Positions 59,037 to 64,000 of a DNA stretch of 64,000 bases are shown piece after piece; the stretch's first letter is position 1, and each line of letters starts with the position of its first letter. The translations under genes were made by a program, and so were the position numbers. The notes beneath the pieces are model-generated. The model was not told the origin of the DNA and made no database searches. It worked only from the letters and a program-made list of their open reading frames with translations. Location of the stretch: assembly GCF_035982055.1 (NCBI RefSeq), contig NZ_CP108427.1, forward strand, positions 7,873,001 through 7,937,000. Reading direction: 5' to 3'. The stretch comes from Streptomyces sp. NBC_01288. Lineage in GTDB: Bacteria; Actinomycetota; Actinomycetes; Streptomycetales; Streptomycetaceae.

Positions 59037-62000
59037 CCGGCACCGCGCAGGCCGAGGCCAGGGCCTCGGTCAAGCAAGAGGCGCTCTGGCTGCTGGACCG
59101 CATGGTCCCGGACGGAGTGCCGAACAATCTCGCGTTCGCGTTCCGCACCGATGGCCGGCTGCTGTCCGCCGCCGTCGGTGACGCGCTGACCACCCTGATC
59201 CAGCGGCACGAGTCCCTGCGGACCGTGTACCGGGCGGAGGGGGCGGCCCTCGTCCGGACGGTCCTGTCCCGCGCGGTGCGGGCCCCGGAGGTCACCCGGA
59301 TCGCCTCGGCGGGCGGCGTCCCCGAGGAGGAGCTGGCGCCGTTCGTCGCCGAGCCGTTCGCGTTCGCGGGCGAGCCGCTGATCCGCGCCGCCGTCCTCTC
59401 CGGCGAGCACGCCGACGTCCTGTGCTTCGTCGTCCACCACCTCGTCTTCGACGCCACGTCGATCCCGGTGTTCGTCGAGGAGTTCGCCGCCGCCTACACC
59501 GCGCTCGCCGCGGGCAGGCCGGTCCCGTCCGACCTGGCCGCGGTGGTCCCCGCACTTCAGGACCCGCCCGTCACCGCGGAGAGCGAGCGGTACTGGGACG
59601 AGCGCCTCGCCGGGCTGGTGGCCCGCCCCGCCGACCTGTGGTGCGGCCGCTCGGACGTGTCCGCGCCGACCCTGGCGGGCGACCGTCTCCTGCGCGCCCT
59701 GCCGGAACCGGTCATCGCGGCCGTCCGGCGGATCCAGCGCACGGTCCGCGCCCCGCAGACGGCCGTCCTCCTCGCCGCCTACCTGCTGCTGCTCGACGCG
59801 CACGGCGCCGGTCCCGACCTGGTGGTCGGCGTCCCGGCGAGCACCCGACCGAGGACCGACCCCCAGGCGATCGGCTACCACGTCAACGTGCTGCCGCTGC
59901 GGACCCGTGTCGACCGCGACGAGACCGTACGGGACTTCGTCCGCCGTGTCCGCGACCTCTACTTCGACGCCCTCGTGCACGCCGACGTCCCGGTGGACGA
60001 GCTGACCCGCCGTGCCGGGCGCTCCGGCGACTCCTGGCGGACCATGCTGTTCCAGCACGCCTTCAACCACGTGGAGGGCCTCGGCATCCCGGCGTTCGCC
60101 CTCGACGGGCTCAAGGCCGAGCCGCTGCACCTGGAGAACGGCTCCGCCAAGTTCGACCTTGAGATGTTCGTGATGTCGGCGCCCGACGCCGTCCGGATCC
60201 GGGCGGTCTACCGGACGGAGCTGTTCGACCGGGACGACGTCGACCTGATGCTGGACCGCTACGAACGGCTCCTGACCGCCCTCGACGCCGATCCCGGCGC
60301 GACCGTCGGCTCGCTGAGGGCGTGGAGCGACCGCGACCACACCGTGATCGGCGCCGCGAACGCCACCGAGGCCGCCCCCGCGGACGGCGTGCTGGGCGCG
60401 ATCCACGCCCGCGCCGTCCAGGATCCCGCCGCCCCCGCCGTCCTGGACGGTGACCGCACCGTCACCAGGGGCGGCCTCTGGGCGGGGGCGCTGGTCGTCC
60501 GCGACCTCCTGGAAGGGACGGGCCCCGGCGACGTCGTCGCGGTCGCCGCTCCCCGCGGGCCGGAACTGGCCGCCGCCGTCCTCGGCGTCTGGCTGACCGG
60601 CGCCGCGTACCTTCCGATCGACCCCGACCATCCGGCGGCCCGGATCGCCCACCAGATGGCCGACTCCGGAGCGGGAACGCTCCTGTGGCACGGGCGCAAG
60701 CCCGCTGTCGAGGCCCCGGACGTCCGGGAGATCCCTGAGGTGCCCGGCGAGGGCGGCGTCCCCGTGGGCCCGGCCCCGGACGACGACCAGGCCGCGCTCG
60801 CCTACCTCATGTACACCTCGGGCTCCACCGGCAGGCCGAAGGGCACCCTGGTCGGACGGGCCGCGCTGGCGAATCTCGTCACCCACTTCGCCGAGGAGCT
60901 CGGCGCGGACTCCGGGCACGCGATGGTGTGGCTGACCACGTTCGCGTTCGACATCTCGGGCCTGGAGCTGTTCGTCCCGCTGGCTTCGGGCGGCCGCGTC
61001 ATCGTCGCCCCCGACCGGGCCAGGGTCGACGGCGGAGTCCTCGCCGGGGTGATCGAGCGGCACGGCGCCCACGCCGTCCAGGCGACCCCCACGACCTGGC
61101 GGGCGGTCTTGGACGAGGCGGGCCCGGCACTGGGCGGCAGGCAGGTGCTGAGCGGCGGCGAGCCGCTGGCGCCCGAGCTGGCCAGGCGCCTGCTGGAGAC
61201 CGGCTGCGAGCTGCACCACGTCTACGGCCCGACCGAGACGACGATCTGGTCGACGTCGGCGGTCGTGCCGGGGCCGATCGACGCCAGGATGGACATCGGG
61301 CGGCCGATCCGCGACACCCGCGTGCTGGTCCTCGACCCGCACGGCAGGCCGCTGCCGATCGGCGTGCGCGGCGAGCTGTGCATCGCCGGAGGCGGTCTCG
61401 CCGACGGCTACCACGGCCGCCCCGACCTGACCGCCGAGCGGTTCCCCGACGTTCCCGGGCTCGGCCGCCTCTACCGGACCGGGGACACCGCCTGCTGGCA
61501 GGCCGACGGGAGCCTCGTCCTGCTGGGCCGCGGCGACCGGCAGATCAAGCTGCGCGGCAACCGGATCGAGCTGGGTGAGATCGAGTCGGTCCTGGCCGAG
61601 CATCCCGATCTGCGGTCGGTGGCCGTCGTTCTCGACGGCGATCCGACCGGCGACGGCCGGCTGGTCGCGTTCGTGACCGCCGCCGGGACGGCCCCGTCGC
61701 CCGACGAGCTGTGGCGCTGGGCCGGTGAGCGGTTGCCCCGCTCGATGGTCCCGGCCGAGTTCGCGGAGCTGGCGGAGTTTCCCAAGACCGCCAACGACAA
61801 GATCGACTATCCGGCGCTGACCCGCCTCCTGGCCGGCCGCGCCGTGCCCGCCGCCCGCTCGGGCGGCGGGCCCGCCGACGGCGACGAACTCGTGACAGCC
61901 CTGCTGGGCATCTGGAGTGAGCTGCTCGACCTCCCCGACCCCGACGGCCACACCAACTTCTTCCTCAGCGGCGGGAACTCGCTGCAGGGCGCGCTGCTGG

Positions 62001-62110
62001 GACAGCGGGTCGAGGAGCTGACCGCTGTGACGCTGCCGCTCGCGGAGATCTTCGAACATCCGACGCCGCTGGCGCTCGCCGCCAGGATCCGTGGAGGAGG
62101 CAGCCTGTGA
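59033..62110 (+). CDS. Non-ribosomal peptide synthetase, one module (C-A-T)
   Basis: The 1025-residue protein has a condensation domain (residues ~12-420; HHLVFDA active-site motif at 135-141), an adenylation domain (~440-870; LMYTSGSTGRPKG, YGPTETTIW, YRTGDT and the NDKIDYPAL lysine), and a carrier domain (~890-960 onward; FFLSGGNSLQG with phosphopantetheine Ser983). No epimerase or thioesterase. The deduced binding-pocket code is roughly D-I-L-A-L-G-V-I-W-K, close to the glycine code D-I-L-Q-L-G-L-I-W-K. So glycine or a small residue is expected. The C domain would condense an acyl chain, probably from the PKS, with that amino acid. Confidence 0.93.
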   Translation: MTGTAQAEARASVKQEALWLLDRMVPDGVPNNLAFAFRTDGRLLSAAVGDALTTLIQRHESLRTVYRAEGAALVRTVLSRAVRAPEVTRIASAGGVPEEELAPFVAEPFAFAGEPLIRAAVLSGEHADVLCFVVHHLVFDATSIPVFVEEFAAAYTALAAGRPVPSDLAAVVPALQDPPVTAESERYWDERLAGLVARPADLWCGRSDVSAPTLAGDRLLRALPEPVIAAVRRIQRTVRAPQTAVLLAAYLLLLDAHGAGPDLVVGVPASTRPRTDPQAIGYHVNVLPLRTRVDRDETVRDFVRRVRDLYFDALVHADVPVDELTRRAGRSGDSWRTMLFQHAFNHVEGLGIPAFALDGLKAEPLHLENGSAKFDLEMFVMSAPDAVRIRAVYRTELFDRDDVDLMLDRYERLLTALDADPGATVGSLRAWSDRDHTVIGAANATEAAPADGVLGAIHARAVQDPAAPAVLDGDRTVTRGGLWAGALVVRDLLEGTGPGDVVAVAAPRGPELAAAVLGVWLTGAAYLPIDPDHPAARIAHQMADSGAGTLLWHGRKPAVEAPDVREIPEVPGEGGVPVGPAPDDDQAALAYLMYTSGSTGRPKGTLVGRAALANLVTHFAEELGADSGHAMVWLTTFAFDISGLELFVPLASGGRVIVAPDRARVDGGVLAGVIERHGAHAVQATPTTWRAVLDEAGPALGGRQVLSGGEPLAPELARRLLETGCELHHVYGPTETTIWSTSAVVPGPIDARMDIGRPIRDTRVLVLDPHGRPLPIGVRGELCIAGGGLADGYHGRPDLTAERFPDVPGLGRLYRTGDTACWQADGSLVLLGRGDRQIKLRGNRIELGEIESVLAEHPDLRSVAVVLDGDPTGDGRLVAFVTAAGTAPSPDELWRWAGERLPRSMVPAEFAELAEFPKTANDKIDYPALTRLLAGRAVPAARSGGGPADGDELVTALLGIWSELLDLPDPDGHTNFFLSGGNSLQGALLGQRVEELTAVTLPLAEIFEHPTPLALAARIRGGGSL

Positions 62111-62871
62111 AATACCAGGTCCTTGGTCCCATCAAGCTGGTCGACGCCGACACCGTGCACCTGGTCCAGGCCCAGAAGATGGGGACGGCGCTCGCGGCGC
62201 TGCTGGCGCAGGTGAACCAGGTCGTCTCGACCAAGCAGCTCATCGAGGAGATATGGGACGGGGACCCGCCGCTGCGTGCCGTTCCCGCCTTGCACGTCTA
62301 CATCTCGCAGCTGCGCAAGCTCCTGTCCAGGCCTGGCGGGGAGAGCCCGATCGTCACGCAGGCGCCCGGCTACGTGCTGCGGGCCGCCCCTGAGGACATC
62401 GACTACCTGCTGTTCCAGGACCTCGTCCGGGTGGGCCGCGGCGAGCTGCGGCGGGACCACTGCGAGGCCGCGCTCGTGGTGTTCGAGCAGGCCCTCGCGC
62501 TGTGGCGCGGCCCGATGCTCAGCGGGCTGCCGCTCGGGCCGATGGGCCGCGGCCTCGTGACCCGGGTCGAGGAGATCCGGGTGGAGTGCCTGGAGCGGCT
62601 CGTCGAGGCCAAGCTGATCCTGGGCGGCCATCGGGAGCTGGTCAGCTTCCTCTACGGCCTGATCAACGAGTATCCGCTGAACGAGGTCTTCTACGAGCAG
62701 CTGATGCGGGCGCTGTTCAGCTCTGGGCGGCGCGCCGACGCGCTGCGCGTCTACCGGAGCGCGTGGGACACCCTCGACCGGGAGATCGGCCTCGAACCGG
62801 GGTCGGGGCTCCGCGAGGCGCAGCGGACGATCCTGGCCCGTGACTCGGGGCGGGTCCGCGTCGCCGGCTGA
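62107..62871 (+). CDS. SARP-family transcriptional activator
   Basis: The 254-residue protein is of the small AfsR/SARP type. Residues ~1-95 are an OmpR-like winged helix (KYQVLGPIKLVDAD, LAALLAQVNQVVSTKQLIEE, ALHVYISQLRKLL), and ~100-250 are the bacterial transcriptional activation domain (ALVVFEQALALWRGPMLSGL, EYPLNEVFYEQLMRALFSSG, YRSAWDTLDREIGLEPG). SARPs bind direct repeats upstream of biosynthetic promoters and recruit RNA polymerase. It is co-translated with the NRPS (GTGA overlap), so a structural operon carries its own activator. Confidence 0.93.
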   Translation: MKYQVLGPIKLVDADTVHLVQAQKMGTALAALLAQVNQVVSTKQLIEEIWDGDPPLRAVPALHVYISQLRKLLSRPGGESPIVTQAPGYVLRAAPEDIDYLLFQDLVRVGRGELRRDHCEAALVVFEQALALWRGPMLSGLPLGPMGRGLVTRVEEIRVECLERLVEAKLILGGHRELVSFLYGLINEYPLNEVFYEQLMRALFSSGRRADALRVYRSAWDTLDREIGLEPGSGLREAQRTILARDSGRVRVAG

Positions 62872-62877
62872 ACTTTC

Positions 62878-62927
62878 TCGAAAGGCCGCGGGCCCGGGGA
62901 GTGATCCCCGGGCCCGCGGCCTTTCGA
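62878..62927. terminator. Long bidirectional terminator between SARP and PKS genes
   Basis: The 23-bp arms at 62878-62900 and 62905-62927 pair perfectly around a GTGA loop (AAAGGCCGCGGGCCCGGGGA on the left). It lies between the SARP stop and the PKS stop, which face each other. Being symmetric it should end transcription from both sides. Its left flank has AACTTTC and its right flank has CTTTCGA rather than long U-tracts. Confidence 0.9.
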
Positions 62928-62970
62928 CATGCCGGTCCGGACCCGGCGACCGCCGGGCCCGGACGGGCGG

Positions 62971-64000
62971 TCAGTCGGCCGGGCCGTCGAGGAAGGCGAA
63001 CAGCTCCTCGTCGTCGGCCCCGCTGAACCGGTCGGCCGGGCCGGTCCCGGGACGTTCGCCGAGCCGGTCCACCAGATCCCGCAGCCGCCGGGCCGCGGCG
63101 GACCGCAGCTCGGGGTCGTCGGGCAGGTCGGCGAAAGCGGCCTCCAGCTCGGCGAGCGCCGTCAGCGGCGAGGCCCCGTCCGGACGTCCGGAGTCCAGGC
63201 CGTCCCGGAGATGGCCCGCCAGCTGGAGCAGGGTCGGATAGTCGAAGACCAGCGTGGACGGGAGCTTCAGCCCGGTCGCCCGGGACAGCCGGCCGTGCAG
63301 GTCCATCGCCGTCAGCGAGTCCAGGCCCAGGTCGAACAGGCCACGGTCGGGGGAGACCGACGCGGTGCCGTCGAGGCCGAGGACCTCGGCGACCTCCCCG
63401 CCGATGAGGCCGACCAGCAGGCCCTCCCGCTCGTCGGTGGGGCGGCCGGTGAGCCGGTCGGTCCAGAGTGCCGCGGGCGCTCGCCGGACGGCGCGGCTCC
63501 GCACCAGGCCCCGTAGCACGGCGGGGAGGGTTTCGGTGTCGGAGCGCCGCAGCGCCGCCGTGTCGAGGCCGATCGGCACCGGTACGGGACAGCCCGCCGC
63601 GAGGGCGGCGTCGAACAGGGCGAGGCCCCGCTCGGGCGGGAGCGGGACGATGCCGGAGCGGGCGAGCCGCGCCAGCGCCGCCGCCGACAGAGCGCCGCCC
63701 ATGCCGCCCTGGTCCCAGAGCCCCCACGCGATGGAGGCGGCGGGGAGGCCCTGGGCGTGGCGGTGGTGGGCGAGGGCGTCGAGGTAGGTGTTGGCTGCCG
63801 CGTAGTTGGCCTGCCCCGGCGTGCCGAGGTGTCCCGCGGCAGACGAGAACAGGATGAAGGCGTCGAGGTCGCGGGTCTGCCGGTGGAGGTTCCAGGCGGC
63901 GTCGATCTTGGGCCGGAACACGTCGGCGAGGTGGTCGCCGGTCTGGGCGTGCAGCGGGGCGTCGCGGAGCACTCCGGCCGCGTGGATCACGGCGGTGAGC
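62971..64000 (-). CDS. Modular type I polyketide synthase, 3' end (KR-ACP-docking), runs off the window
   Basis: The reverse frame is open to the right edge, so 343 C-terminal residues are visible. A ketoreductase end has HAAGVLRDAPL, FILFSSAAGHLGTPGQANYA (Ser and Tyr) and SIAWGLWDQGG. The acyl carrier protein follows, with GLFDLGLDSLTAMDLHGRL as phosphopantetheine site. The tail (GASPLTALAELEAAFADLPD, DDEELFAFLD) is a typical C-terminal docking element. The Asp in LRD and the lack of Trp before QANYA fit a B-type KR, giving a D-configured hydroxyl. No thioesterase follows, so the chain passes to another protein by docking. The upstream domains are outside the window. Confidence 0.93.
   Translation of the reverse strand, partial: LTAVIHAAGVLRDAPLHAQTGDHLADVFRPKIDAAWNLHRQTRDLDAFILFSSAAGHLGTPGQANYAAANTYLDALAHHRHAQGLPAASIAWGLWDQGGMGGALSAAALARLARSGIVPLPPERGLALFDAALAAGCPVPVPIGLDTAALRRSDTETLPAVLRGLVRSRAVRRAPAALWTDRLTGRPTDEREGLLVGLIGGEVAEVLGLDGTASVSPDRGLFDLGLDSLTAMDLHGRLSRATGLKLPSTLVFDYPTLLQLAGHLRDGLDSGRPDGASPLTALAELEAAFADLPDDPELRSAAARRLRDLVDRLGERPGTGPADRFSGADDEELFAFLDGPAD

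Noticed and set aside
58814..62059. A 1081-codon open frame antisense to the NRPS
   Set aside because: The + strand encodes a clear C-A-T NRPS with all motifs. The antisense product is repetitive, without recognisable domains, and follows from codon bias.

Overview
The window is high-GC actinobacterial DNA and almost certainly Streptomyces. GTG starts with GGAGG-type ribosome binding sites are common, leucine TTA codons are rare and sit in regulatory or cluster genes, and families typical of the genus are present (DUF397/XRE pairs, DUF574 methyltransferase, LAL and SARP regulators). Positions 1 to about 44,410 look like ordinary chromosome. Positions from about 44,420 to the right edge are an accessory biosynthetic gene cluster.

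Backbone, left to right. A divergent pair, a TIR-STAND NTPase and a cut-off partner, share a C-terminal-type domain and look like a conflict or defence module (1-2159). Next come a nucleotidyltransferase, a FUSC membrane protein, an endonuclease/phosphatase gene broken by an amber codon, an amidohydrolase, a P450, a DUF899 protein and a half-size ABC exporter. A developmental-type regulatory group follows (HATPase protein, XRE/DUF5753, DUF397, DUF574 methyltransferase; 12.4-16.3 kb). After it lie an orphan glutamate synthase small subunit, small conserved proteins, a CBS protein, CorA, the pseudouridine catabolic pair psuG-psuK, a zinc formaldehyde dehydrogenase-like enzyme, an MFS protein, an alkylation-repair methyltransferase, a secreted glycerophosphodiesterase and an MHYT sensor. 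Then come uvrB, a TerD protein, a TerD fused to an FtsK-like domain that lacks a Walker A motif, and TerC under a manganese (yybP-ykoY) riboswitch. The backbone ends with a Ca2+/H+ antiporter, an MHS-type transporter, type II dehydroquinase and a polar amino-acid ABC transporter.

Junction. At about 44,410 a metallo-hydrolase gene is cut to its last ~50 codons. It abuts the 3' remnant of an IS110-family transposase and then an IS3-family transposase remnant. The cluster starts immediately afterwards, so the sequence preserves the scar of an acquisition or rearrangement.

Cluster. The left arm holds a LAL regulator with two TTA codons, a type II thioesterase and a decayed phosphopantetheinyl transferase. 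The centre holds a flavin reductase, a second LAL regulator, a MupA/Atu3640-type luciferase-like monooxygenase, a TetR/MFS export pair, an SDR and a small beta-rich protein. The right arm holds a serine-hydrolase-like protein with cysteine at the nucleophile elbow, a one-module NRPS (C-A-T), a SARP regulator and, convergent to them, the 3' end of a modular type I PKS (KR-ACP-docking). The PKS runs off the window. The likely product is a hybrid polyketide-amino acid, with release or editing by thioesterases, redox tailoring by the LLM monooxygenase/flavin reductase pair and the SDR, and export by the MFS pump. Two cluster promoters share CCCCTA/TAGGGG motifs that could be the binding sites of a LAL regulator.
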